DNA of 64,000 bases from Rhizomys pruinosus. Its lineage: Eukaryota > Chordata > Mammalia > Rodentia > Spalacidae. Positions 1-10,580 of this stretch are shown here, one piece after another. How positions within the stretch are numbered: position 1 is the first letter of the stretch; each line of letters opens with the position of its first letter. The notes under the pieces are model-generated. The model worked only from the letters and a program-made list of their open reading frames with translations. It made no database searches and was not told where the DNA came from. A program made the translations under genes and the position numbers. Where the stretch lies: positions 172,194-236,193 of the forward strand of contig VZQC01005585.1 of assembly GCA_009823505.1 (NCBI GenBank). Direction: 5' to 3'.

Positions 1-284
1 TTCCTGCATTTTGAACTGTTGTAGCTTTCTGGATTAAACACCATCTGTTCCATGGGGAAAGCTTCATGGCTAAGAACTGAGAAATTAATATTTTTCACTC
101 TCTGATCTGCTATGTTCCCTGAGCTTTAGACATTATACATATGTCACTAAGACTGAGCACCCCGCAGACACATAGTCCCTCCATTTGACCAGTTGTGGAA
201 CTTTGTAATAGTCTCCATCTGTTGCCAAAAAAGCTTCTTTGATGCATAGTGAGGTACACTTATCATTCTAGTCAGGAATTCTCT
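1..284 (-). mobile_element. L1 3'UTR fragment, cut by window edge
   Basis: Antisense rodent L1 3'UTR. The part from about 180 to 270 (a 'gaccagttgtgg' block, then 'agcttctttgatg') matches the block at 2020-2100 and more loosely 55700-55770. The element runs off the left edge. No coding content is visible. Confidence 0.45.
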
Positions 285-379
285 GGCAGTGAGAACAGCC
301 CCAGTCATGGAGAAGGACAATGGTGAAGGAGTTCTGATTAAACAGAATAGAAGGGAGCCCTGCAGCAACACAATACAGG

Positions 380-898
380 CTGAATTGCAGAGTAGGAGGA
401 TGGCCAATCACTTGATTTTTGACAAAGAAGTCAACAATATACATCAGAGAAATGACAGCATCTTCAACAAATGATGCTGATCTGACTGGATATCTACATG
501 TAGAATGAAACTGTTCTTATCTCTCACCCTGCACAAAAGTGAACTCAAATTGGCCAAGGGCTTTAACATAAATTTTGATAAACTGGATTGGATAGAAAAT
601 AGAACTTAATGGCACAGGAAGGATTTTCTGAACAGGACCCTAACATCCTAGGGGTTAAGATCATTAATTGATAAATGGGAATTTATAAAACTAAAAACCT
701 CCTGTACAGTAAAGGACACCATCATTCAAATGAAGAGGGAACTTACAGAATGAGAAAAAATTTCTTAATCAGTTATTGATCTGACATAGTGTTAATATCT
801 ATTATACAAAGAAGTAAAAAACTAAGTAGTACAAAAACAACCCAATTTAAAAATAGGAAAAAAAAATAAACAGAGTTCTCAAAGGCTGAAATTCGAAT
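380..898 (+). mobile_element. Ancient L1, ORF2 C-terminal part (5' piece)
   Basis: Decayed L1 ORF2 in sense orientation. It keeps the usual landmarks in order: 'cttgatttttgacaaag', 'tctcaccctgcacaaaa', 'ttgataaatggga'. Stops and small indels interrupt every frame. The sequence breaks at about 898; the expected downstream ORF2 text resumes near 2800, so the 905-2790 block was inserted into this L1. Confidence 0.7.
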
Positions 899-904
899 GA
901 CTGG

Positions 905-2790
905 CAAATGTAGTTTTAAATTTCTTATTGAATTTGTATGTATTTCATACAGAACATAACAACCAATTTGAATCATCTTTATACCCCTTCCCCACTGGCA
1001 CTGTCCCATAGACACCCACCCCCAATTATACACTCTGTCATTTGTGTTAAGGCCTATTGTGTCATGTTCATGTCCCCAGAAGTTCCTCAGTGCAAGTTCA
1101 TCTACTGAAATCTAGTCAGCCTATCTAGAGTCCCTCACTTTAAGATCAGCTTTTCTTCACCCAGCAGTAATCAGCTACCAATATTTCTTCAGCTAATGTT
1201 GTAGTCTGCTGCCAATTTTCTCTGTTCTATGCTGGGTTTATATCTGCTTGACTTTGCATGGGTCTTGTGCATGTGGATACCATTGCTGTAGATTCATATA
1301 AGCAGGATCTCATGACTCTATTTCCATATGGTCGGGCACCTCCTCCCTGTTTCTTACAATCTTTCCACCCCCTCTTTGTCAATGTTCCTTGAGCCCTGGG
1401 TGATTGATGCTGTATTAGTCACTTTTCTGTTGCTGCGATAAAACCACCATGACCAAGGGAACTTATATATAAAAGGAAGAGTTTATTTGAACTTACCATT
1501 GACAGTTCCAGGGAATTAGAGTCCATTGTGGCAGGAGGCATGGTGGCTGGGGCTGGAGCAGAAAGCTGAAGTTCACCTATCACAATGAGTACAGAAAGTC
1601 AAGAAAGAGAGAGACTGGAGACCACAAGGATTGTTAAACACACTAAGTCCCCCCCACCAAAGACATACTTCCTCCAGCATGGCCACACCTTCTAAGACCT
1701 TCCAGAACAGTGCCACCAACTGGGGACAAAATTTCTGAATACTTAAAGCCTATGGGGGACACTCTCATTCAAACCACCATAGATGCTTAATATAGTAGTC
1801 ATGCCTGTCTGAGGACCTATACTCTGTAGACTCCTAACCTCCACACATTGGCCATTTGTGATCTTTTCTGTTCCTGGCCCTCTGTTGAATGAGGGATCTT
1901 AATGAGAACTGAGAGGTTCATCAGTGACTCTTTACCCCTTTTTATATGTTTTGTGAACCTTAGGTTTAGGTTGTAGATGTACCATTTAGACTTGGGAAAT
2001 TCACAGACAATATGTGTATGTGACCAGTTGTGGTACTCCACAAGGGTCTCCATCTGGTACAAAATAAGCTTCTTTGATGAGTGGTGACTAGGGTAATTGA
2101 CTACAAATTTAAAGATATATATTTTGTACATAGTAAAAAATTGCATTCATCTAGGGATGTGACAGCTTGGGGTTTTCACTAAGACCTATATCTCTAGCCA
2201 TGTGTATTTGGCTATGCTTATGGTTCCACAAATGAGTTTCCTCCTATTAAGTCAGATTTAAGTCCAATTAGGTAGCTGTTGATTACCTCCCAAGAAAAAA
2301 GGTTCCACTACTGCATCAGTGTCAAATGCTATGCCAATCATTGATGTGGTTATTTAGCCTTAAAGCTGGTGTTGGACAATCAATTGACTTTCTCCCTTAA
2401 CGGCTTGGATAGTGTTCTCCAAAGCTATAATAACTATCCTTCAGGATAGTTATGTAGCCTTCAGCTATACACATGGAGTCATGTACAGATATTGTATGTG
2501 TAATTGGTCATTAGACTGTTAGACTAATATGGTTAATTGTCATTTTTTACACTAGCTAGGCATTATTTATCTCTCCTCTCTATGGCTTCCCCATTTATAA
2601 TCACCTTGTTTTCCCCATTTCTTCCTTTAAAACCAGCCTCCTATGGTCTCTCTTCTCTTGAGATCTTTCTTCCCACTATCCCCAAATTTCCTTGTATAAC
2701 TCTCCTTTCCCTGTCATTTAATTACCCCCATTTTATCCATATCTCCCTTAGTAAATTTTTTTAAGTTCAACATCCAGCAGGGTAATCTAC
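905..2790 (-). mobile_element. L1 3'UTR block (antisense), interrupted by an MT LTR
   Basis: A long pyrimidine-rich non-coding block that aligns by eye, in order, with 54,998-56,160 and again near 56,960-57,250. Shared landmarks include 'cccagcagtaatcaac/gc', 'gggaaattcacagaca' and 'atctagggatgtgacagc'. In the second copy the same text follows an antisense ORF2, which identifies it as L1 3'UTR. The MT LTR at 1411-1781 splits it. Confidence 0.6.
1411..1781 (-). mobile_element. Solo MT-type MaLR LTR (ERVL), antisense
   Basis: About 371 bp flanked by a perfect 5-bp duplication 'gatgc' (1406-1410 and 1782-1786), the TSD size expected for LTR elements. The reverse complement opens with a mutated 'tgtggtggtttgaatg' and closes at 'actaataca'. 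It is near identical along its length to 13214-13574. It interrupts the L1 3'UTR block. No internal viral genes are present. The MT family name rests on remembered consensus. Confidence 0.75.
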
Positions 2791-2799
2791 TTTAACTGT

Positions 2800-3007
2800 T
2801 TTGAGATTTCAAAGAATGCTGATTGAAAAAAAAATAAAACAAAACAAAACAAAACAAACAAACAAACAAAAAACAATGACATCAAATCCTGGCATGGATG
2901 TGGGAACAGAGAAACATTTATTCATTGCTAGTCAGCATATGCACTGGTGGAGCCACTATGGAAATCAGCATTGTGTTTCTTCAGAAAGCTTGAAATAGCT
3001 CTACCAC
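2800..3007 (+). mobile_element. Ancient L1, ORF2 C-terminal part (3' piece)
   Basis: Continuation of the L1 at 380-898 after the inserted block. Degraded ORF2 text is visible ('ggatgtggga', 'gctagtcagcatatgcactggtgg', 'actatggaaatcagc'), preceded by a CAAA/CAAAA-rich stretch at 2836-2872. Confidence 0.6.
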
Positions 3008-3040
3008 ATATATATATATANATATATATATATATATATG
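3008..3040. repeat. (TA)n microsatellite with one N
   Basis: A run of alternating TA containing an ambiguous base at 3021. Length is probably unreliable in the assembly. Confidence 0.95.
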
Positions 3041-3277
3041 GAGTTTTTCTATAATGGGGTGTCAATGCCTTTAATAGACACCACAGGTTAACAAATAAAA
3101 CCCCAGTGTATAAAAGGGTAACTTCTTATGCAGTTGTTGATCAATGAGGTCCCATATACTCCCAACATTATGGGATATTGTTAATGCTCCTGGTTTTCCT
3201 TCAGAACTTGACAGTAAGAGTTTATTGCTGAAGATACCACATATTGAGCCTGCCTTCCTCTCAAAAATCTTTAATTA

Positions 3278-3487
3278 GGGAGCTTGAACAATGGCTCAGT
3301 GGTTAAGAGCACTGGCTGCTCTTATAGAAGACCCAGGTACAGTTCCTGTACCCACATGGCACCTAACAACCACCCATAACTCCAGTTCCAGGGAATCTGA
3401 TGTCTTTTTCTGGATTCTACATACACTACATACATGGATGCACTTAAATATATATAGCTAAAACACTCATGTGCATAAAATAGAAAT
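3278..3487 (+). mobile_element. B2 SINE
   Basis: Old B2 copy: 'atggctcagtggttaagagcac' head (pol III A-box region), 'aactccagttccaggg' body and an A-rich tail. It lacks the internal duplication seen in the younger B2s of this window. The flanks 3041-3277 and 3488-3846 are AT-rich with no gene that I recognise. Confidence 0.85.
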
Positions 3488-3846
3488 GAATTTTAAAATT
3501 CACAATGTGAAGATACTTTAATAATCAGCATTTGTCACATATAATTGTCTCCTGAGTCAATGTATATTTAAAGACATTTTCCCCAAATTTTTATGTAGTA
3601 CCTCTTCTTTCAGAGAAATTCCAGGCATTACAGTTAATAAATGGGTTGACTCTGAAACTATGATTATGCTAATGATGTTACAAACCTATCGTGAATATTT
3701 CAAATTGTGTTAAAGATGATAACAACAACTATTCTATCAGAATTCAGTCTCTAGTGTGGTAAAATCATGGCTGCATAAAGTTATGAGAAAATGCTATGCT
3801 TAATCTCAGATTTAAAATAATTTTCAAACATATAAGTAAGTTGATA

Positions 3847-3871
3847 GTAGGTAGATAGAAGATAGATAGAT

Positions 3872-3916
<45 letters not shown>
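3847..3916. repeat. (GATA)n microsatellite
   Basis: Near-perfect GATA repeats with a few interruptions at the left end. Confidence 0.97.
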
Positions 3917-4045
3917 CAGTAGAGCAGCTAAAAAAGATGGAATGGAGGGAATATCAAAATTCTGTTGCTGTTTATATTATCATGTCTGAGTTTTTAGTAC
4001 TTTCATATTTTATTAACTTTTACATTTATGGGTATTTTTTCAAAG

Positions 4046-4047
<2 letters not shown>

Positions 4048-4094
<47 letters not shown>

Positions 4095-4100
4095 TTGTGT
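4048..4100. repeat. (TG)n microsatellite
   Basis: Uninterrupted TG run followed by imperfect TG/TATG units. Confidence 0.97.
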
Positions 4101-4138
4101 CCAACTATAGGTATTATGCTGAGAAGAAATGACAAATA

Positions 4139-4250
4139 GGGCTGGGATATGACTAAGTGATTAAAAGAGCTTGCTGCTCTTGAAGTGGGCAGGATCTCAA
4201 TTTGCAGCACAAATGCCAAGCAGCTCACAACAACCTCTGACTCCTGTCTC
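4139..4250 (+). mobile_element. B2/B3 SINE, 3' truncated
   Basis: Head 'gctgggatatgactaagtg', then 'gcttgctgctcttg' and 'agctcacaacaacc' match a diverged B3/B2 head and body. The tail is missing. Confidence 0.65.
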
Positions 4251-4331
4251 CAAAAGTACCTTCAGTTTGGGTCTTTCTATGAGAAGACTGGTCAATATAG
4301 CCAGCGCCATTTCCTTAAAGAAAATGAGATT

Positions 4332-4333
<2 letters not shown>

Positions 4334-4383
<50 letters not shown>

Positions 4384-4440
4384 TCCTCCCTCTCTCCCTC
4401 TCCCTCTCCCTCTCTCTCTCCTCCCTCTCCCTCTCCTCTC
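4334..4440. repeat. (TC)n and CCCTCT-rich polypyrimidine tract
   Basis: A pure CT run of about 48 bases followed by CT/CCCT mixtures. Long open frames here encode only Ser/Leu or Pro/Ser runs (or Arg/Glu on the other strand) and are composition artefacts. Confidence 0.95.
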
Positions 4441-4445
4441 CCCTA

Positions 4446-4790
4446 CCCACCTCACCACTTCCATGCAGGTATTCTTTATGGCTTGAGTGATGTGAGTCTT
4501 GTACATGCTATTACCGTTGATATGAGTAACTTGCCAGCTGTCTGGAAAACTCTGCTTCTTTGCGGTCATCCACCACCTCTGGCTGTGATGACTTTTCCAT
4601 CCCCTCTTCTGCAACGATTCTTGAGCCTTGGGAAGCACAGATTTGACACATGTCCCCTATTCTGGGATAAGCACTCTGTAATCTCAGTCTCTGCATGTCA
4701 GCCAGTTATGTGTCTCTATGTTTATCAACATCTTAAAGCTTCTCTGAAAGGACAAGCTTTTCTAGTGAGTGTTTAGAGATATTTTGTTCT
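4446..4790 (-). mobile_element. L1 3'UTR fragment (Lx-like)
   Basis: Antisense L1 3'UTR text as in mouse Lx/L1: 'gagtcttgtacatgc', 'tctgcaacgattcttgagccttgg', then 'ctctgcatgtcagccagtt' and 'aagcttctctgaaagg'. From 4791 to 4961 I see no recognisable repeat or gene. Confidence 0.6.
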
Positions 4791-5731
4791 CACACGTAGG
4801 CAAAATGAGAATGCTCTCATAGGAGTTAATTAAAGGACACATGTTTAGGAATAGTGAGAGCCACAGCTCAAACTGGCCACCAAATAAAAAACATATACTA
4901 TAGTCCTCCCACAGAAATATTGTAAAATCTAGCCACAAAGCCCACAATCATTTTGTCTTTTAAAGAACATTATTGCCAACTTTTTCTTCTATCACCTTCA
5001 GGGTTTCAGGTTGAGATCTTTGATCCACTTGGGGTTGACTTTTGTACAGAGTGAGTGGTAGGGGTTTAATTTTGTTCTCTACAAATGGTGATCCAGTTTT
5101 GCCAGCCCCATTTGCTGAAGATGCTATCCTTCCTCCACTGAGGATTTTATTCCCCTTTGTCAAATATGAGGTGGCTGAAATTGTATGAGCTCAAGTTTGG
5201 ATTTTCAACTACAAGACATGGGCATAGGAAAAGACTTTCTAAATCAGACAGCAGCTGCATAGGAAATAAGGTCAATAGTAGACAAATGGGACCTCATCAA
5301 ACTCAAAAGCTTCTGTACAGTGGAAAAATAAAACAATCAATGAAGTGAAGAGAAAACCCACAGAGTGGGAAGAAATCTTCACCAGTGATTCATCTGACAG
5401 AGCATTAACTTCAAGAATATATAGACTTCTCAAAAAACAATGAAGAAAGCAACCTACTCAAAAGATGCAATAAAGAGACTTCACCAGTAAGGAATTAATG
5501 ATGGCTGAGAAACATCTTAAAAAGTGTTCAACATCATTAATAACTAAGGAAATGCAAATTGAAACCACCCTCAGATATCATCTCACTCTATATGACAGGC
5601 TAAGATCAAGAAAACAAAAGACACCAGATGCTGGAGAGCTTGTGGGGAAAGGGGAGCACTTATTCACTACTGGTGGGAATGTAAACTTGTACAACCATTA
5701 TGGAAAGCAGTGTGGAGAAAACTTAAAAGAC

Positions 5732-5845
5732 TCAAAATGAGCCTGCCACCTGACCCAGTCATACCACTCCTGGAATATACCCACAAGATCAAAATGAGCC
5801 TGCCACCTGACCCAGTCATACCACTCCTGGAATATACCCACAAGA
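5732..5845 (+). repeat. 57-bp perfect tandem duplication inside L1 ORF2
   Basis: Units 5732-5788 and 5789-5845 are identical. The unit is 19 codons long, so the duplication keeps frame; each unit encodes 'MSLPPDPVIPLLEYTHK' plus two residues. The L1s at 18.5 and 23.9 kb have only one unit. Confidence 0.95.
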
Positions 5846-6327
5846 CTCACCCTACTGCAAAGATACATGCACATCCATGTTTATTGCAGCTCTCTTCACA
5901 ATAGCGAAGAGCTAGAAGTAACCCAAATGCACCTCAACTGATGAGTGGATGAAAAAAATGTGGTATATCTACACAATGGAGTTCTATACACAGGTAAGAA
6001 AAGATGGCATCATGAACTTTGAAGGTGAATGGTTTCCCTCATTTGTGTATGCTAACAACAAATCCCCAGAAGAAAGGCAAGCTGAAAAACATTATTATTA
6101 TATTTCTGCTTATCTGAAAGCAACTATGTTGTTATAATGTAAATCTCTTAACGGGCTCTAGAATTGATCTACCACTTACTTTCAGACTCTGTAATTACTG
6201 TATATGAGTGGAAAGTATGTATTCATACTTTAGAGTAACATAAAATTAAAGGAGGAAAATGTGAATTCCAAACATAAAAAAAGACAGAGAGAAAGATGCA
6301 GGACAGTTATGGCAGAACGCATGATTT

Positions 6328-6356
6328 GGGGTGGGGTGGGGGGAAGGGAAAGGGGA
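6328..6356 (+). other. G-rich polypurine tract of L1 3'UTR
   Basis: Several runs of three to six G (GGGGTGGGGTGGGGGG then GGG, GGGG) shortly before the L1 tail. Equivalent tracts occur in the other L1 copies here. By pattern it could fold as a G-quadruplex. Confidence 0.8.
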
Positions 6357-6432
6357 ATATGTCTAAACTGAACTGAGATATGATGTCTGAAATACACAAA
6401 ACATCAATAAATGCATTATAAAAAGAACATTA

Positions 6433-7005
6433 ATATTATGGATATTTTATAAACTATTACTGATTCAATGATTCCTAAGAGAAGGCAGAAAATGTTAAAT
6501 TATTCCTTTCAAACTATGATCATCAAAAAGTTCAATTTTTACATACTTATATTAGACAGGAAATATCTGTGTCAGGTAATTTTAAAATGTAAAATAAAAG
6601 CTTTGCAGAGGGACTTACTGTGTTGAATTTTAAGCTTTACAGAATCAACCAAATGGCTGGCATAAGTGTTAAAAGTAATTAACAACATCAAAATATCAAT
6701 TAAATTTAAATTCTCAAATGCTATCTCTTGTTGATAATACTAAAGCACATCAAAATATACATGAATCATCAAGAATTATATTTAAAGAAAGATGAATAAA
6801 ATTAAATACTTCTTTCATTAAATTTGACTTGAATACAATTAAACACAGGTAAATGGCCACCAGATATGATAATTACTACCTCCGTTGGCATATTCCTGGA
6901 GAAACTTTGATTCTTTTGTTACTCAGAATAAAAACATTTTTCTCTTCAAGATTCACAGAAGAAAGCAATTGAAATATATCTAATATGAGACTAATAATAG
7001 AATTG
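6433..7005. other. AT-rich low-copy DNA, no gene seen
   Basis: No repeat family, splice-like exon or long frame that I can support. Confidence 0.6.
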
Positions 7006-7228
7006 AGGGGCCTGGATAGATGGTTCGGTTGTTAAGAGCACTAGCTACTCTTCCAGAGGAACAGGGATCAGTTACCAGCACCCACATGGCAGCTAACAAC
7101 CACCACAGCTCTACTTCTGGGAGGATCCAATGTCCAATTCTGGCCTCCATGGGCATTACATGACATGGGTGCATACACCCAGCCAAAACACTCCTACATA
7201 TAAAATAAAATAAATTAATAAAATAATT
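7006..7228 (+). mobile_element. B2 SINE
   Basis: 'ggggcctggatagatgg' head, 'ttaagagcactagctactctt', 'cacccacatggcagctaacaacc' body and an AAATAAAATAAAT tail. Diverged and inactive. Confidence 0.88.
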
Positions 7229-8735
7229 GGATTGCAATATACCAGCATTGATTTTTTTAAAGTAAAAATAAATGAAAAAGATCACTTGATTTTTAGCCAC
7301 AATGAAACTATATAAAAATAAAAAAGATAGTAAAAGCATTTAGGCATGAAAGACATTTTGGAGATATCCACCAAATAGCACTGTTCTGTTTAATTTGTTC
7401 CTATTCTGATTAAATGATTGTTTTATTCTCTACTTTAAAGCTGCGTGGAAATTGCACTTTCTCTTCAGGATCAAACAAAGCATCATGCAATGATTGGTCT
7501 TTTAGACTTTTGTTTTTCTGTCACACCCTTGCACTGTAGTTCACGTTAGTGTTGTGGAATGCACTCACATCTGTGTTTGTCTCACATGATGATTAGCTGG
7601 TGCTGAGCATGTGACTGGCCTGAGCCAGGCCACGCTGAAGCATACTTGCCTTGGACAGAAGGAACCCACATCAGATATTTAAAATGTCTTTCCTTTAAGA
7701 CTCTCTACTTTGTCATTCTCTTCATTAGTTCATCCCAGGGGTGAGTGGGCCACTGAAGTGATCTTCATTTTTCTTTCAAGATCATGTCTCTGGAGAGTGC
7801 ACACTTTTCCACAGTGGATTTGATTTCTTGTCCAGTTCAATTATGCACAGTTTCAAAGGACTTCTAATCAAACATCCTCACACAATAAAGGCCCCGATGC
7901 ATATAATTAGTTGAAATGGCAAGTAACAAGAACTGAAATATGGATGTTGGCAGTCTCTCATTTTTACCCTCTAAATAAAATAAAGAGTTGTCACAATATA
8001 AGCTGGTCTGAAACTTTTAATTATACTGTGTGGATTTATGGAATTTTTAGAGAATAAAAACATTATTTAAATGTTAAAGAATTTTAAGAAACACATTTTT
8101 ATTTTTACTCCTTTACTTGACTTCTCATTTGTTTATTTCTATGTGTCATGCTTTCTGTTTAGTTCAAAATGAAGTCTACTTTACTAATTATTTAATTCAA
8201 GATGCATTTTTTAATTTTTAATTTTTATTAGTCCCTTATAATAAGGAAAACAATTGTAATTTGTTATTAATTGGATAAAACCAACAAAGAAAAAATCACT
8301 GTGTCTTGTCTACAGATTGGTAGGAGCCAACTCGGGGTGGCCATCCAGGACACATAAGGTAGCTTCATGTGCTGCATAGTACTTAGTGCTGACAGCACCA
8401 CAGCCACCTGACATCTGGGATACTTGCCATGTTTCATTTCCTAAAAAAAAAAAATGCCTTTGGGTAGAGTCTCAAGAGGTGCCTTCAATAAACATGACTA
8501 TTTCCATTGCAAGTTACATGATCAAAACTCAGACTAACTAATAAAAATATATATTCATATAAATGGAATGAAAACATTAGCATTTAGGTGTATAACTCAG
8601 TGTATACGTTTCTAAGTTTCTTATATGCAATAACATTTTATCTCTACAAAATCTCTATGCTCAAGACTGTAGTATCATTGTCATCATCATTCCTTTGCCG
8701 TATTGAAACTGGATCTTAAAGATGATCATTAGAGC
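7229..8735. other. AT-rich low-copy DNA, no gene seen
   Basis: About 1.5 kb without a repeat I recognise and without a convincing exon. 8311-8440 is locally richer in GC. Frames are short. Confidence 0.55.
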
Positions 8736-8836
8736 TCCTTGAGGTGGGACATACTTGTAATCCCAGCATTAGAGATGGAGGCAGAAACATTGAATTGAAG
8801 GCTACACAGCAAGACTTTGGTTCTAAATGAAACAAA
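8736..8836 (+). mobile_element. Old B1-family SINE
   Basis: Diverged B1: 'tgtaatcccagcatt', 'gatggaggcagaaac', 'gaaggctacacagcaag'. The left end is short and the tail A-rich. Confidence 0.65.
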
Positions 8837-9685
8837 ACGCATTCAGAAAGAGGAGGGAATGGGATACACAGCTATTAACAGTAGAACCTGGATTTGACTT
8901 CAAGCAAGTTTGCTTCAAGGGCATGCCCTGATATTTTGTGTGCACTGCACTCTGTTATAAAAGGAAGCTTTACCATTGAGCAGAATTGAGGGATTCAATT
9001 AGTATTCTTTCTACCCCTCGTTCCACTCTGTTCCATGAGCCTTAGGTATAGAGGTTCCACTGTAGATATCAGTGGTGGGCGAAGGAGAGTAGAACTTCCT
9101 TTAAGATTTCTACATAGGGTGACTTGACTCTAGTATACGAACTTGTACTAAAGGACATCTGGGTGCAAATGCTTGACCAGATGGGATTTAACATGTATGG
9201 CAGAATACATGAGATCTGCTGTTTGGTGGAGGGTGGGAGGGCAGTGAGGAATGAATGTGAGAGGGGTTCTAAATTTAAGAACTTTTGTATAAAGTGTGCA
9301 AGAGCTCAATAAAATATTTTAAAAGAGCATGCACTGGGTCTTCAGATAAGAGTACCTGAAAGGCTGTAGGTTCTGAAGGTCACTCCACGAACACTGAGAA
9401 CTTCAACCAAAGAACTGATGACAGGATGCTTGGTTCACACTCTCATCTCAGCTGCCCCTAATTTCCTTGGGTTCTGGCACATGTTCTCTTTCAGAAAGGA
9501 ACTCATCCTTTCTCAGTCTCAGCTTTCTGACCTTAGGAAGTGTAATATCGTCCATATCTATGTCATATGCTCAGTTCCAAAACTTCAGAATAAAATAAGT
9601 TACTGTGTGAAAAAGCATTGCTAAATCTGATGGACAGACAGAAATGAAGTCCCTCATCTCCTTGTAGTTCTGTATAAACTTAAAA
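8837..9685. other. Mixed possible L1-3'UTR debris and low-copy DNA
   Basis: 9005-9060 resembles the antisense L1 3'UTR block near 55,620-55,670 ('gagccttaggtatagagg', 'actgtagat'). 9190-9310 resembles a sense L1 end ('atggcagaatacatgag', then a G-rich stretch and 'aataaaata'). The two point in opposite directions, so the assignment is uncertain. 9326-9685 shows nothing I recognise. Confidence 0.35.
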
Positions 9686-9690
9686 GATAG

Positions 9691-10066
9691 TGTTCTAGTT
9701 TGATTCTCTATTGCTGTCTCAAGATTCTGACAAATACAAACTCAGGGAGGAAAAGTTTTATTTGCTAACATCTCCTGGGTCACAGTTCATCACTGAGGGA
9801 GAGCGCAAGGTAGGAACTCAAGGCAGAAACCTGGAGGCAAGAGCTGAAGCACAGGCCATGGAAGAATGCTGCTTACTGGCTAGCTCAGCCGGCTTTCTTA
9901 CACAACACAGGACAGTCTGCCCAGGAGTGGCACTACCTACATTGTTCAACAATCAAGAAAATGCCCCCACAGACATGGTCACAGGCCAATTCAATGGAAG
10001 CAGTTCCCCAATTGAGGTTCCCTATTCTCAGGTGTCTCAAGTTGACAACAAAAGGTATCCAGCACA
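9691..10066 (-). mobile_element. Solo LTR-type element with perfect TSD
   Basis: 376 bp beginning TG and ending CA ('tgttctag...ccagcaca'), flanked by a perfect 5-bp duplication 'gatag' (9686-9690, 10067-10071). In reverse orientation it matches the element at 35072-35468 in order along its length. These are the marks of a solo LTR; family name not assigned (rodent MaLR-like). The 134-residue open frame across it is read-through of non-coding LTR. Confidence 0.82.
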
Positions 10067-10126
10067 GATAGTCAATACTCTTTTTTTTTTTTCACCAAAA
10101 GATGTCATTCTTTAGAAAGCATACAA

Positions 10127-10316
10127 GGGGGCTGGAGAGATGGCTCAGCAGTTAAGTATACTGCGTTCTCTTGCAAAGAATCTAACTCCAGTTCCAGAGC
10201 ATCTGATGCTTCTTTTTTTCTGACCTTCAACGTTGAATAACATAGGTGCACCAACATATATGCAGGCAATATGCTTACACACATAAAATAAAATTAATGA
10301 AACATTAAAAATAAAA
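10127..10316 (+). mobile_element. B2 SINE, internally deleted
   Basis: 'ggggctggagagatggctcagcagttaag' head, then a jump from about 10175 to 'taactccagttccagagcatctgatgc'. The 'cccagcacccacatgg' section containing the downstream part of the tRNA-like region is missing. Confidence 0.88.
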
Positions 10317-10371
10317 CACATCATTAAGAGTGTATATTTTACCTGGACTTCAAATTCTATTTTAGGAAGGT

Positions 10372-10373
10372 TT

Positions 10374-10417
<44 letters not shown>

Positions 10418-10580
10418 TTTGTATTTTGACTTCATGTAGGTTAGTGTACCTGTGTACCTGATGCTAGTAAAAGCCAGAAGATGACATTAAATCCCCTGAA
10501 ATTGGTGTTAGCATATGGTTGTGTACTTCCATCTAAGTGTTAGGACCCGAACCTCTGTAAGAGCAGCTAGGGCTTTTATA
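10372..10580 (-). mobile_element. Old B2/B3 SINE with (TTTA)n tail
   Basis: A TTTA run at 10376-10420 is the reverse complement of an AAAT-rich SINE tail. The antisense body follows, ending with 'gaacctctgtaagagcag'. Confidence 0.65.

Larger units (their letters stand above)
4973..6421 (+). mobile_element. 5'-inverted (twin-primed) L1 with TSDs
   Basis: An L1 insertion flanked by 'aaagaacatta' (4962-4972 and 6422-6432). About 4973-5210 is ORF2 in antisense; about 5211-6421 is the directly following ORF2 and 3'UTR in sense. Compared with the L1 at 21,857-24,538, the inverted part corresponds to about 23,100-23,345 and the sense part resumes at about 23,348. This is the twin-priming arrangement. 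The sense part covers the ORF2 C-terminus ('KMWYIYTMEFYTQVRKDGIM'), a stop near 6135, and a 3'UTR ending in the G-rich tract and an AATAAA-containing tail. It has no full-length ORF2 and cannot be autonomous. Confidence 0.88.

Noticed and set aside
1411..1781. Full endogenous provirus at any of the LTRs
   Set aside because: Each LTR is single with its own flanks; no gag, pol or env sequence was seen next to them.
3847..3916. Regular short repeats as a CRISPR-like array
   Set aside because: Simple GATA microsatellite without spacers, in a mammalian genome.
4171..4776. 201-residue open frame across the CT tract
   Set aside because: It reads a B2 piece, a (TC)n run and antisense L1 3'UTR in series; the protein is mostly Ser/Leu/Pro from simple repeats.
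9711..10115. 134-residue frame
   Set aside because: Lies within a solo LTR with exact TSDs; no protein family resemblance.
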